Notes: generated by a model not told the origin, from the sequence alone. A stretch of 42,881 nt of DNA from Bacteroidia bacterium (GCA_019695235.1 JAIBAI010000020.1:1-42881); one strand, 5' to 3'. Counted from the first letter of the stretch, positions 7,182-15,696 are shown. Translations and numbers: made by a program.

Positions 7182-7727
7182 ATGAAAAAGACGCTTTTAA
7201 TCTTTGTATTCAGTTTCATTTCCGTATTTTCATTTGCACAGGCATTTGATGAAGGTACCCGTGTGGGGAGTATAGGTATAGGTTTGGGAGGTACATTCGG
7301 CTCTTATACGACTACGAGTCGTATGCCGGCTATCAGTTTGCAGTATGAACAAGGCATCTGGCCGATAAGTGATAAAGGAGTTATTAGTTTAGGCGGTTAT
7401 TTGGGTACCAAAAGCTATAAATATGCAGGAAGCGGCTATACTCAAAGTTGGAACTACTATGTTATAGGGGCGCGGAGTGCGTTCCACTACTCAGGGCTTA
7501 ATATTGAAAAATTTGATCCTTATGCTGGGCTTATGTTGAGTTATAATTACCTCAAGTATCGTTATGATGGGCCTAGTACCTTCCCCATTAGCGGAAATTA
7601 TGCAAGTACCGTTGGGTTTTCGGGTTACTTAGGCGGGAGATACTATTTTACTCCTAAGTTTGCTGGCTTTGGAGAAGTAGGGTTTGGCATTTCTTATGTA
7701 ACCATAGGATTAGCCATTAAAATCTGA
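7182..7727 (+). CDS. Small outer-membrane beta-barrel protein
   Basis: 181 residues with a signal peptide (MKKTLLIFVFSFISVFSFAQ). The mature protein is a run of alternating, aromatic-rich beta-strands with Gly turns (VGSIGIGLGGTFGSY, GVISLGGYLGTKSYKYAG, FDPYAGLMLSYNYLKYRYDG, FSGYLGGRYYFTPKFAGFGEVGFGISYVTIGLAIKI), as in small eight-strand OmpA/OmpX-like barrels of Bacteroidota. The last residues are hydrophobic with an aromatic-poor end, so the C-terminal signature is not classic. It lies alone between an IS remnant and the convergent sirtuin gene, inside the region bounded by the sirtuin direct repeats. The specific function is unknown. Confidence 0.8.
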   Translation: MKKTLLIFVFSFISVFSFAQAFDEGTRVGSIGIGLGGTFGSYTTTSRMPAISLQYEQGIWPISDKGVISLGGYLGTKSYKYAGSGYTQSWNYYVIGARSAFHYSGLNIEKFDPYAGLMLSYNYLKYRYDGPSTFPISGNYASTVGFSGYLGGRYYFTPKFAGFGEVGFGISYVTIGLAIKI

Positions 7728-7742
7728 TTTTCCCTGGAAAAT
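7727..7742. terminator. Weak hairpin at the end of the beta-barrel gene
   Basis: ATTTTCC and GGAAAAT (7-bp arms, 2-base gap) begin at the last base of the stop codon. The loop is tight and there is no strong T-run, so terminator function is doubtful. Confidence 0.25.
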
Positions 7743-7801
7743 AACATTCATAATTGTTCAGGTAGGGCATTCTGTTTATAGGTAATAGATGTTGTGCCTG
7801 A

Positions 7802-8509
7802 TTATTTATTTTTCAGGCGTTCAATCAATTCATCTACCACCAAGGGTACCCCAATGCCGGCGTTTTCCTGAACATGCCGGCAATGATGCGGCATGTTTCC
7901 TGTAAACGTATCCGGGTCAATGAGTATCTTTTCACAACCATAGGGGGCATGATGAACCAAACCGGCGGCAGGATATACATTCAGCGATGTGCCTATCACC
8001 AGCAGATGACTTGCCTCCTGTACCAGAGCCATCGCATCTGTAATCAACGGAACCTCCTCGCCAAACCATACAATATGCGGCCTTAGCTGCGAACCTCCCT
8101 CACATAAATCACCCAAGGCAATTTCCTTCGACCCAATAGTATATACCTTGTCAGGATAATGCTCCCCCCGGGCCTTTCTAAGCTCACCATGTAAATGCAG
8201 AACGCGCTCAGACCCAGCCCGTTCATGCAAATCATCCACATTCTGCGTAATAATTGTAAGCATGAAATGCTTGCTGAGCTTCACTAAGGCAAGATGTGCA
8301 GCATTGGGCTCAACCTGATCGAGCTGCCAGCGACGCTGGTTGTAAAAGCGAAGTACCAGCCCGGGATTACGCTTCCAGGCTTCCGGTGTAGCCACATCCT
8401 CAATAGCATATTCTTCCCAAAGTCCACCGGCATCTCTGAAGGTACGAATGCCACTTTCAGCACTAATCCCTGAACCGGTGACGGCCACAATGTTTACACC
8501 CGAATGCAT
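7802..8509 (-). CDS. cobB: Sir2-family NAD-dependent protein deacylase, class III type, without zinc cysteines
   Basis: 235 residues, the usual length of a bacterial sirtuin. It carries the NAD-binding GSGISAESGIR (residues 12-22), TQNVDDLHERAG with the N and D of the active site (88-99), catalytic H107 in LHLHGEL, and the later NAD-pocket GTSLNVYPAAGL. FYNQRR (residues 55-60) gives the Y-x-x-R pair that marks SIRT5/CobB-like enzymes acting on acidic acyl-lysines (succinyl, malonyl). The four zinc-binding Cys are missing; only one Cys occurs in that region, near GDLCEGGSQLRPH. It removes acyl groups from lysines in cytoplasmic proteins, using NAD. Part of the gene is duplicated at 5396-5782. 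Confidence 0.92.
   Translation of the reverse strand: MHSGVNIVAVTGSGISAESGIRTFRDAGGLWEEYAIEDVATPEAWKRNPGLVLRFYNQRRWQLDQVEPNAAHLALVKLSKHFMLTIITQNVDDLHERAGSERVLHLHGELRKARGEHYPDKVYTIGSKEIALGDLCEGGSQLRPHIVWFGEEVPLITDAMALVQEASHLLVIGTSLNVYPAAGLVHHAPYGCEKILIDPDTFTGNMPHHCRHVQENAGIGVPLVVDELIERLKNK
7818..8205. repeat. Direct repeat copy 2 (within the intact sirtuin gene)
   Basis: Near-identical partner of 5396-5782. Differences are scattered single bases plus one patch in the right arm of a quasi-palindrome at 7889-7908. Confidence 0.9.
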
Positions 8510-8620
8510 TAAGCTTAAAAACCCAAACCTAATGATTTTTTACCTGATATTTGTCTCGAATAGAAAGCCTTAGTCAATACCTTATAATTAATAATCCTCC
8601 CAATCTTGCCCTTTACCTGA

Positions 8621-9193
8621 ATGAAATCAAATTACCTTGCATCTTTTACACGGCGCCTTACCGGATACTTTATCAAAGGCCTCCTGCTGACCGTGCCCAT
8701 TGGCATTACGGTTTATGTGATTGTTGCCGTATTTATGTTTCTCGATGGCTTGCTTCCGTTTGAATGGCCCGGAATAAGTATCCTGCTCATCCTCATCGGC
8801 ACTACCGTACTCGGCTTTCTCGGTACCATCCTGATTCAAACCCCCCTGTTGCAGCTCTTTGACCGCTCGCTTGAAAAAGTGCCGCTGATTAAATTTATCT
8901 ATACCTCCGTCAGAGACATGCTTTCGGCCTTTGTAGGAAAAGAAAAACGCTTTAACAAGCCGGTTGTGGTGAAAATGAGCAGAGAATCAGGCGTTTACAA
9001 GCTGGGGTTCATCACCCTGAAAGACCTGCACGACTTAGGCCTGCCGGAAGGGAAATCTGCGGTTTATTTTCCCCATTCATATAACTTTTCCGGCAATTTA
9101 TTCATCGTTGATAACGACCTGATTAGCCCGCTGAATGCTTCTTCTGATGAAGTCATGAAATTCATCGTCTCAGGCGGAGTAAGTAAAATTTAA
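8621..9193 (+). CDS. DUF502 family inner-membrane protein
   Basis: 190 residues. Two hydrophobic segments occur near the N-terminus (about 20-42, GLLLTVPIGITVYVIVAVFMFL, and 52-73, ISILLILIGTTVLGFLGTIL), followed by the conserved DUF502 (PF04367) core: PLIKFIYTSVRDMLSAFVG, a beta-rich region with VYKLGFIT, and PHSYNFSGNLFIV. These proteins are widespread in bacteria and related to plant COV/LCV proteins, and their biochemical role is unknown. Its own promoter was not recognised. ATG 8621 is followed by a basic N-terminus (MKSNYLASFTRRL), as expected for a cytoplasmic start. Confidence 0.9.
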   Translation: MKSNYLASFTRRLTGYFIKGLLLTVPIGITVYVIVAVFMFLDGLLPFEWPGISILLILIGTTVLGFLGTILIQTPLLQLFDRSLEKVPLIKFIYTSVRDMLSAFVGKEKRFNKPVVVKMSRESGVYKLGFITLKDLHDLGLPEGKSAVYFPHSYNFSGNLFIVDNDLISPLNASSDEVMKFIVSGGVSKI

Positions 9194-9253
9194 CCTGTTC
9201 AAAACACCTGTAAAATTCAAGACAGTTGGGTGCTGAAGACCCCTTCGACTGCC

Positions 9254-9261
9254 TAATTTTG
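9254..9261 (+). promoter_or_regulatory. Candidate -7 promoter element for the DUF4468 gene
   Basis: TAATTTTG matches TAnnTTTG only 10 bases before ATG 9272 and 16 before ATG 9278, implying a very short leader if used. Confidence 0.4.
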
Positions 9262-9271
9262 TTGCCAGTAT

Positions 9272-9841
9272 ATGTTTATGAAACGATTTTCCTTAATTGC
9301 CGCCTTGTTCCTTGCAGGGCAGAGCTTTGCATGGGCACAAACCACCAGCCCCAAAATGCCGGTAGATGAAATTACACAGTTAATTACCTACACCGATGTG
9401 GTTGAAGAAAAAGGCCTGAACAAAGATACCCTCTATAACCGGGCACACCGCTGGTTTAAAACATTCTATAAAAACCCGGTTGATGCCATTAAAAAAGCAG
9501 ACCCGGAGGCCAGAACCATTGATGGTGGATACCGCTTCCAAATTCAAAAACCTGACCCCACCGCAAAAAAACAACCTGCCCCTATGGTCAATGCCGGACT
9601 GGTGAACTACAAAATCACCGTTATGTGCAAGGATGGCAGGTTCAAGTATGAAATCAAAAACATCAACTGGCAGCAGGCATCCGTGTACCCAATTGAGAAA
9701 TGGATGGATGCCAAAGCCCCTGGTTATGACCCTGCTTTTGCCGGATACCTTAAACAGGTTGACGACTACATGAAAGACCTGATTCAAAGCCTTGAACGGG
9801 CAATCGAAACCGAACCACTGAAAAAGAAAGAAGATTGGTAA
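9272..9841 (+). CDS. Exported DUF4468-type protein
   Basis: 189 residues from ATG 9272, or 187 from ATG 9278 (MKRFSLIAALFLAGQSFAWAQ), which is the cleaner signal peptide start. The mature protein resembles the Bacteroidota DUF4468 (TBP-like fold) family: an opening segment ending VVEEKGLNKDTLYNRAHRWFKTFYKN, then RTIDGGYRFQI, and a C-terminal IKNINWQQASVYPIEKW. These are periplasmic or surface proteins of unknown function. It has no clear partner: DUF502 lies upstream, and the S24 regulator gene converges from downstream after a 27-base gap. Confidence 0.8.
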   Translation: MFMKRFSLIAALFLAGQSFAWAQTTSPKMPVDEITQLITYTDVVEEKGLNKDTLYNRAHRWFKTFYKNPVDAIKKADPEARTIDGGYRFQIQKPDPTAKKQPAPMVNAGLVNYKITVMCKDGRFKYEIKNINWQQASVYPIEKWMDAKAPGYDPAFAGYLKQVDDYMKDLIQSLERAIETEPLKKKEDW

Positions 9842-9868
9842 TTGCTTGAAAACAGAGTGGTGCGTCTG

Positions 9869-10633
9869 CTATTCTCTTTGAGAAATACGCGCTAATTCTA
9901 TTTTCATCTCACGCATCATTGCCATAATACTTTCTAAATTGAGTTCCTCGGTCTGGTACGACTGCGTGTCAATGGCACAGGTAAATTCCCAAAGTTCCAG
10001 CACGTCTGAGCCGGCAACCGGATAGGGAGCATACTGCTTGTTGTCAGAATGCAATATCAAAATATCCGGATTGCAAGCATCTAAATAAACACGCTTGTAA
10101 ACAATCCCCTCATTCCGGGTGAGAACTACGTAGGTATGCCCTTCCCGGATGTCTTCCCGGTACTCAACATAACGGCCAACAACGTAAGAACCACTGCGCA
10201 AAGGAGGCATTGAATCACCCTTGATTGGGAACGCCCGGTGCTTGCCTGAAGGCAGAAAGGGCAATTTCAGCCGCTGCAAACCTTCGATATACTCCGGGTC
10301 TGAATAGCCCTGAAGATACCCCGCTGTGGCCTTTTCAGGTATCAACTCCACCAAATCATTGCCTTGCTGGTCTACAACCACCGGGAAAAGTAGCCTGTTT
10401 TGCCCTACCTTCATCAAAGCCTCCGGATGACTTTTGGTCAAATCACCCTTTAACAGGGCATCTACAGAAATATGGAAATACTCCGAAAGCCGTAGTAACA
10501 AATGTATCGGGGGCTCGTTCCGCCCACTCTCATAGGTCACCAGCCGGGCCCTGGATATCCCCAGCTCATCAGCCAATGCCTCCTGCGACAAGCCCCGGAG
10601 CGCCCGCAGGCAACGTATATTATTTGCAATCAT
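9869..10633 (-). CDS. HTH plus S24 autoprotease regulator, LexA/UmuD-like
   Basis: 254 residues from ATG 10633; the frame stays open to 10744 but that extension has no domain and crosses the operator region. Residues 5-60 form an HTH_3/XRE domain (LRGLSQEALADELGISRARLVTYESGR). The C-terminal half is an S24 peptidase: S141 in KGDSMPP and K180 in EGIVYKRVY form the Ser-Lys dyad, and TAG (A104-G105) upstream is a LexA-type Ala-Gly self-cleavage site. Such proteins repress DNA-damage genes until RecA filaments trigger cleavage. It is divergent from dinB-dnaE2 with palindromes in the 87-base gap, so it probably represses that operon and itself. A UmuD-like accessory role after cleavage is also possible. 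Confidence 0.88.
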   Translation of the reverse strand: MIANNIRCLRALRGLSQEALADELGISRARLVTYESGRNEPPIHLLLRLSEYFHISVDALLKGDLTKSHPEALMKVGQNRLLFPVVVDQQGNDLVELIPEKATAGYLQGYSDPEYIEGLQRLKLPFLPSGKHRAFPIKGDSMPPLRSGSYVVGRYVEYREDIREGHTYVVLTRNEGIVYKRVYLDACNPDILILHSDNKQYAPYPVAGSDVLELWEFTCAIDTQSYQTEELNLESIMAMMREMKIELARISQRE

Positions 10634-10648
10634 GATTTCAAAACGAAT

Positions 10649-10663
10649 GTTACAAAACGTAAC
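10649..10663. promoter_or_regulatory. Candidate S24-regulator operator 1
   Basis: GTTAC-AAAAC-GTAAC is a 5+5+5 inverted repeat 16 bases upstream of the S24 regulator start, in the divergent gap. Role as operator inferred from position. Confidence 0.5.
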
Positions 10664-10679
10664 GCAAATATGTTGCGTT
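10661..10679. promoter_or_regulatory. Candidate S24-regulator operator 2 overlapping a promoter
   Basis: AACGCAA-ATATG-TTGCGTT is a 7+5+7 inverted repeat. On the minus strand it contains CATATTTG (10665-10672), one mismatch from TAnnTTTG, so a protein bound here could block transcription of the regulator gene. Confidence 0.5.
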
Positions 10680-10720
10680 TTGTTGTTGTTTTGTACAGGT
10701 ATTCTGTTTTTGTTTTCAAC

Positions 10721-11953
10721 ATGCTTGTTCATAACCACATTCATCCCTCAGCAGACCTCCAGGTGCTGCACATGGACCTTGATACTTTCTTCGTCTCCGT
10801 TGAGCGCCTGCACAACAAAACCCTGCACAATAAACCACTACTGATTGGCGGTATGGGCGACAGGGCAGTGGTGGCCTCCTGTAGCTATGAAGCCCGCTGC
10901 TTTGGAGTGCATTCAGCCATGCCCATGAAACAGGCACTCCGCCTTTGCCCTGATGCCATCGTGCTAAGAGGCGATTTTGAACAGTACAGCCGCTACTCGC
11001 ACCTGGTTACTGATATCATCCGTAACAAAGTACCCGTTTACGAAAAGGCCTCTATTGATGAGTTCTACATTGACCTGAGCGGCATGGACCGCTTCTTCGG
11101 CTCGTACCGCTTTGCGCTTGAACTCCGGCAAACCATCATCCGTGAGTCAGGCCTGCCCATCTCCATGGGCTTTGCAAACAGCAAAACCGTGTCAAAAATT
11201 GCTACCGGTGAGGCCAAACCCAACGGACAGCTCCAAATCGTACAGGGTACCGAAAAAGCTTTTCTTGCCCCATTGCCCGTTCAGAAAATCCCTATGGTCG
11301 GAGAGAAAACCTGTCAGTTACTCCGCAGCATGGGTGTAGAAAAGGTGAAAACCATCCAGGAAATGCCCGTCGAGCTCATGGAACGCCTCCTGGGAGAAAA
11401 TGGACGGGTAATCTGGAAAAAAGCACAAGGCATTGACCGCAGCCCGGTAGTGCCCTACACAGAACAAAAATCACTCTCAACCGAAGAAACCTTTGAGCAG
11501 GATACCATTGACGTGAAAGCCATGAAACAAACCCTGATAACCTTAACCGAGAAATTGGCGTTCCAACTGCGAAAACAAAATAAGCTAAGCGCCTGCATTA
11601 CCATCAAGATACGCTACGCAGGCTTTGATACCTATACAACACAAGCCCGCATTCCCTACACCTCCTGCGACCATATTTTAATAGCCAAGGCCGGAGAACT
11701 GTTCGATAAACTCTATTCGCGCAGGCAATTGGTCAGGCTGCTGGGGGTGCGCTTTAGCCATTTAGTCGGAGGTAACTACCAAATCAGCCTCTTTGAAGAT
11801 ACCGAAGAACTGATTAGCCTCTATCAGGCAATGGATCGCATGCGCATGCGCTTCAACAACCCATGCGCCGTGACACGTGCCGTTAGCCTTGCCCCTCCTC
11901 AGAAAAGAGATAAGAAAAATCAGCCGCAAAAAGCAGAACGAAAAAAACGCTAA
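10721..11953 (+). CDS. dinB: Y-family DNA polymerase (Pol IV / DinB type)
   Basis: 410 residues from ATG 10721; the frame is open to 10502 but that part overlaps the divergent regulator gene. The catalytic acids are D19 in HMDLDTFF and D113-E114 in SIDEFYIDLS. The palm motif with SCSYEARCFGVHSAMPM, the HhH region (QKIPMVGEKTCQLLRSMGV) and the little-finger domain (STEETFEQD onward) are all present. QISLF at residues 354-358 fits the QLxLF beta-clamp-binding pentapeptide; a basic tail follows. The enzyme copies damaged DNA with low fidelity. It is followed after 12 bases by a DnaE2-like gene, and both are probably controlled by the divergent S24 regulator. Confidence 0.93.
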   Translation: MLVHNHIHPSADLQVLHMDLDTFFVSVERLHNKTLHNKPLLIGGMGDRAVVASCSYEARCFGVHSAMPMKQALRLCPDAIVLRGDFEQYSRYSHLVTDIIRNKVPVYEKASIDEFYIDLSGMDRFFGSYRFALELRQTIIRESGLPISMGFANSKTVSKIATGEAKPNGQLQIVQGTEKAFLAPLPVQKIPMVGEKTCQLLRSMGVEKVKTIQEMPVELMERLLGENGRVIWKKAQGIDRSPVVPYTEQKSLSTEETFEQDTIDVKAMKQTLITLTEKLAFQLRKQNKLSACITIKIRYAGFDTYTTQARIPYTSCDHILIAKAGELFDKLYSRRQLVRLLGVRFSHLVGGNYQISLFEDTEELISLYQAMDRMRMRFNNPCAVTRAVSLAPPQKRDKKNQPQKAERKKR

Positions 11954-11965
11954 ATCCCCTGCAAA

Positions 11966-14899
11966 ATGTACCTCCGTTGCCATAGTTGGTTTAGTTTCCG
12001 CTACGGAACCATGTCGGTTGAAGCCCTGCTGGGTGAAGCACAGCAAAAAGGCATCACCCGGATGGCATTGACCGATATCAACAATACCTCCGGCTGCCTC
12101 GATTTTATCCGGCTTGCCAAAAACAAGTACGGCATCAGCCCTGCTGTAGGCATTGACTTTCGCAACCCGGGTAACAACAGCTGTTATGTAGGCCTGGCAC
12201 ACAACCAACAAGGATTCTTCGCATTAAACCGCTTCCTTTCGACTCACCTTGCTTCCGGAAAGGCTTTCCCCACACGCGCCCCACGCCTTGAAGCAGTTTC
12301 GTTCATTTATCCGCTACACAAAGCTCCGGAAGACCTCCAGGCCTTCGAGTATCGTGGTGTGGCTCCTGCCGACCTGCTCAGGTACCTCCGCCGCGGCAAA
12401 CGCAGTCCCTGCGATGTCGCCTTCCCCGCTGCCAGCTTCCGGCACCGAAAAGACTTCAATGCCCACCGCCTGCTAAGGGCAATCGCCGGAAATACCCTGC
12501 TGAGTAAACTCGACCCCGCAAGTCAGGGGCAAATTGCAGATGTGCTGCACACAGAGGCCGAACTGCTACAGCTATACCAAACAGCACCCTTTTTGCTTTC
12601 CAATGCAGCACGCTTACTTGAGCATTGCAGCATCGAAATGACCTTTGGGAAAAGCAAAAACAAAAAACATTTCTCTGCCGATACAGCAACAGATATTGAA
12701 CAGCTCCGCTCGCTTTGTCAGGAAGGCGTGTCTGTACGTTACCAACAATCTACCCCAATTATCCGTGAGCGTATCAACCATGAATTAGACCTGATTAGCC
12801 GCCAGGGTTTTGCCGCTTATTTCCTGATCAACTGGGATATTGTACGCTACGCCCGCTCTCAACAATATTTCTACGTAGGGCGGGGGAGTGGCGCCAACAG
12901 CCTTGTTGCTTATCTGCTTGGTATTACCAATGTAGACCCGCTTGAGCTTGACCTCTATTTTGAGCGCTTCCTTAACGAACACCGGGCTAATCCTCCTGAT
13001 TTTGATATTGATTTCTCCTGGAAAGACCGTGATGCAATTATTGCATATATTTTCCGAAAATACACCCCTGAACATACCGCATTGCTGGCAACCTATAGCA
13101 CTTTTCAGGAAAACGCAGTGCTACGTGAATTAGGTAAAGTGTTCGGGCTGCCAAAAGCCGAAATTGATAGGCTCTCTGAAAGCGAAGCCTCTGACACTGA
13201 CCAAATTACCCGACTGATATTCTTTTACAGCAAATACCTTTATGATTTTCCCTCGCACCTGAGCATTCATGCGGGAGGAATATTGATATCTGAAGCGCCT
13301 ATCCATTGCTATACCGCTACCAGCATGCCCCCCAAAGGTTTCCCTACCACTCAGTTCAGCATGCTCGAAGCAGAAGACCTGGGGCTGTATAAGTTCGATA
13401 TCCTGAGCCAGCGCGGCCTGGGGCATATCAAAGATGCCACTGAACTCATCAGCCTGAACCGAAATCAACGTATTGATATCCATGCGATTACTAAGTTTAA
13501 AAAAGATCCGGCTATCAAAGAATTATTGCGCCACGGTCGTACCATGGGATGCTTCTATGTTGAATCACCGGCAATGCGGATGTTGCTGCGCAAACTCCGG
13601 GCTGAAGAATATCCCGACCTGGTAGCCGCCAGCTCTATCATTCGCCCGGGCGTGGCCCGCTCAGGTATGATGCGTGAATACATCCTGCGCTTTCGCCACC
13701 CTGAGCGAAGGCAATATGTGCACCCCATGATGAAAGAACTCATGCAGGAAACTTTTGGTATCATGGTCTATCAGGAAGATGTAATCAAAGTGGCACACTA
13801 TTTTGCCGGATTAAGCCTGGCAGAAGCCGACTACCTTCGGAGAGGTATGTCGGGCAAATTCAGGGGCAGAGAGGAGTTCAGCAAAGCCCGTGATGCTTTT
13901 ATGAAAGGCTGCAAAAACAGGGGCTATACTGAACAGGTCACCAGCGAGGTATGGCGGCAGATTGAAAGCTTCGCCGGCTATTCGTTCTCCAAAGGCCACT
14001 CGGCATCGTACGCAGTAGAAAGCTACCAGAGCCTGTATCTGAAAGCACATTACCCGCTTGAATTCATGGTAGGGGTAATCAATAATTTTGGGGGCTTTTA
14101 CCGTACTGAATATTACGTGCACGAAGCAAGAATGGCCGGCGGGATTATACAGGCACCCTGCGTGAATAACAGCTTTGAGCAAACATCCATCCGGGGCAAT
14201 GAACTGTTTCTGGGTTTCAACCTGATGGCCGACATGCAACATAAAACCATCGTACGCCTTGTAAAGGAGCGCCAAAGAGGAGGGAGATTCAGAAACCTTG
14301 CCGATTTTGTCGCACGTGTAGAAATCACCCTGGAACAACTCCGCCTGCTCATCCGCATCGGTGCCTTCCGCTTTACCGGGCGTAGCAAAAAGCAGCTGCT
14401 CTGGGACGTACTCAGCCTCTTAGGGCATGAACGAAGGTCAAACCCCGGCCCGGAGCTATTTGAACACCCCCAAAGCAAGCACCGTCTGCCAACGCTGAGC
14501 ACCCATCGCCTTGAAGATGCACATGACGAACTGATGATTCTGGGTTTCCCGCTCTGCTCTCCTTTCGAACTCTTGCCTGAACAGGCGAATAAACCTGATG
14601 GCTTGCATGCTGCTGACCTCAATGCATATATCGGGCAGAACATAGAAATCACAGGCTATTATGTCTGCCGGAAACCTACCCGCACCGTGCGGGGTGAGAC
14701 CATGTACTTCGCCTCCTTCCTCGACCGGCAAGGCGCTTTCTTCGATACCACTCATTTCCCTCCCGTAGCAGCCAGATTCCCCTTTCGGGGGCATGGCTGC
14801 TATCTGCTCAAAGGTAAAGTGGTGGTAGAATTTGATTGCCCAAGCCTGGAAGTCAGCCAAATGGAGAAATTAATACCCCAATTTGAAAAATATAGATAA
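11966..14899 (+). CDS. dnaE2: Error-prone DNA polymerase III alpha subunit, DnaE2/ImuC-like
   Basis: 977 residues, shorter than replicative DnaE (~1160). The N-terminal PHP domain is recognisable but its metal ligands are lost: RCHS replaces the usual HxHS, and TDIN replaces TDH. The polymerase core has GRGSGAN (306-311) and PDFDIDF (344-350), whose aspartates at 347 and 349 correspond to the catalytic pair. SKGHSASYAVESYQ lies in the fingers, and an OB-like domain occupies about residues 870-960. The C-terminal tau-binding region of replicative DnaE is absent. ATG 11966 is 12 bases after dinB, so they form an operon. DnaE2/ImuC enzymes perform mutagenic translesion synthesis with a Y-family partner; no imuA gene is present here. 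Confidence 0.9.
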   Translation: MYLRCHSWFSFRYGTMSVEALLGEAQQKGITRMALTDINNTSGCLDFIRLAKNKYGISPAVGIDFRNPGNNSCYVGLAHNQQGFFALNRFLSTHLASGKAFPTRAPRLEAVSFIYPLHKAPEDLQAFEYRGVAPADLLRYLRRGKRSPCDVAFPAASFRHRKDFNAHRLLRAIAGNTLLSKLDPASQGQIADVLHTEAELLQLYQTAPFLLSNAARLLEHCSIEMTFGKSKNKKHFSADTATDIEQLRSLCQEGVSVRYQQSTPIIRERINHELDLISRQGFAAYFLINWDIVRYARSQQYFYVGRGSGANSLVAYLLGITNVDPLELDLYFERFLNEHRANPPDFDIDFSWKDRDAIIAYIFRKYTPEHTALLATYSTFQENAVLRELGKVFGLPKAEIDRLSESEASDTDQITRLIFFYSKYLYDFPSHLSIHAGGILISEAPIHCYTATSMPPKGFPTTQFSMLEAEDLGLYKFDILSQRGLGHIKDATELISLNRNQRIDIHAITKFKKDPAIKELLRHGRTMGCFYVESPAMRMLLRKLRAEEYPDLVAASSIIRPGVARSGMMREYILRFRHPERRQYVHPMMKELMQETFGIMVYQEDVIKVAHYFAGLSLAEADYLRRGMSGKFRGREEFSKARDAFMKGCKNRGYTEQVTSEVWRQIESFAGYSFSKGHSASYAVESYQSLYLKAHYPLEFMVGVINNFGGFYRTEYYVHEARMAGGIIQAPCVNNSFEQTSIRGNELFLGFNLMADMQHKTIVRLVKERQRGGRFRNLADFVARVEITLEQLRLLIRIGAFRFTGRSKKQLLWDVLSLLGHERRSNPGPELFEHPQSKHRLPTLSTHRLEDAHDELMILGFPLCSPFELLPEQANKPDGLHAADLNAYIGQNIEITGYYVCRKPTRTVRGETMYFASFLDRQGAFFDTTHFPPVAARFPFRGHGCYLLKGKVVVEFDCPSLEVSQMEKLIPQFEKYR

Positions 14900-15049
14900 A
14901 AGTATGAAGCAGTAGATATTTGAAATATAAACATAAGTGCCTACTATTCAGCAATTAAGCGGTGTTCACTTGTTTGCAACTTATAAACTGTGCCGTCTGA
15001 TGAAAGATAGACTAATGTATTTTCGGATAAACCTAAAAATCATTCACTT

Positions 15050-15466
15050 ATGAAAACAAAATGGATTTATGGAGGCCTCTCAGGTGGAATAACACTGTTC
15101 TTGCTGGGTTGGATTGTTTTTGGCATGCTTCTTCCACACGACACCATGGCAACGTTTTACGACATGAGTTTAAGCCGGCCCGATGAAGAAATGCTCATGT
15201 GGGCGCTTTTCTTGAGTAATCTCATGTATGGAAGTCTTTTGTCAGTAGTATTAGACTGGGCAGGAAGCACCACCTGGCTTGATGGAATGAAACGAGGTGC
15301 TGTGATTGGGTTGTTGATGACTGCCGCCTACGACCTGAACTTTTATGCGATGACAACCATGTTTCTGGTTCCAACCGGCATATTCGTAGATATGTTGATT
15401 TTTTCTTTTTTGATGGCATGCAGCGGAGGTGTCATAGGTTTTGTTTATGGTAAATTGAATAAATAA
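15050..15466 (+). CDS. Four-helix membrane protein of unknown function
   Basis: 138 residues with four hydrophobic segments: about 7-28 (GGLSGGITLFLLGWIVFGMLL), 49-68, 80-100 and 103-132 (VPTGIFVDMLIFSFLMACSGGVIGFVYGKL). The opening GGLSGGxxLFLLGWxVFGMLLP is common in Bacteroidota membrane proteins of unknown function, some annotated as DUF1761-like, but I cannot fix the family. It is a single gene with 150 bases upstream and a hairpin terminator candidate downstream. Confidence 0.72.
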   Translation: MKTKWIYGGLSGGITLFLLGWIVFGMLLPHDTMATFYDMSLSRPDEEMLMWALFLSNLMYGSLLSVVLDWAGSTTWLDGMKRGAVIGLLMTAAYDLNFYAMTTMFLVPTGIFVDMLIFSFLMACSGGVIGFVYGKLNK

Positions 15467-15473
15467 ATTGCAC

Positions 15474-15508
15474 AGGCAGGGGCGTGTTGCTTTGACAGGC
15501 TCCTGCCT
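15474..15508 (+). terminator. Candidate intrinsic terminator
   Basis: AGGCAGGGGC (15474-15483) can pair with GCTCCTGCCT (15499-15508) with one G-U pair and a 15-base loop; the sequence continues TTATAC. It lies eight bases after the stop of the four-helix protein. Confidence 0.55.
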
Positions 15509-15696
15509 TTATACTTAAACCGGCTGCTAATGCAGTAATTTGTTAGAACTTAAAATTTAGCTTAAAACCAATCCTAAAGTTTAGTAAAATCGCATTTATT
15601 GCAGAAAAAATTGCCTGATAAACATATTATTGCCCTTGTTGTTATGGCACTGGTAAAATTTCAACAAATAATTATCAAACACTCATCCTGATTTTG

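Noticed and set aside
10502-10720. N-terminal extension of the dinB frame
   Set aside because: It runs across the divergent regulator gene and its palindromes, and polymerase homology begins only after ATG 10721.
10634-10744. N-terminal extension of the S24 regulator frame
   Set aside because: The HTH domain starts right after ATG 10633, and the extension covers the operator-like palindromes without a domain.
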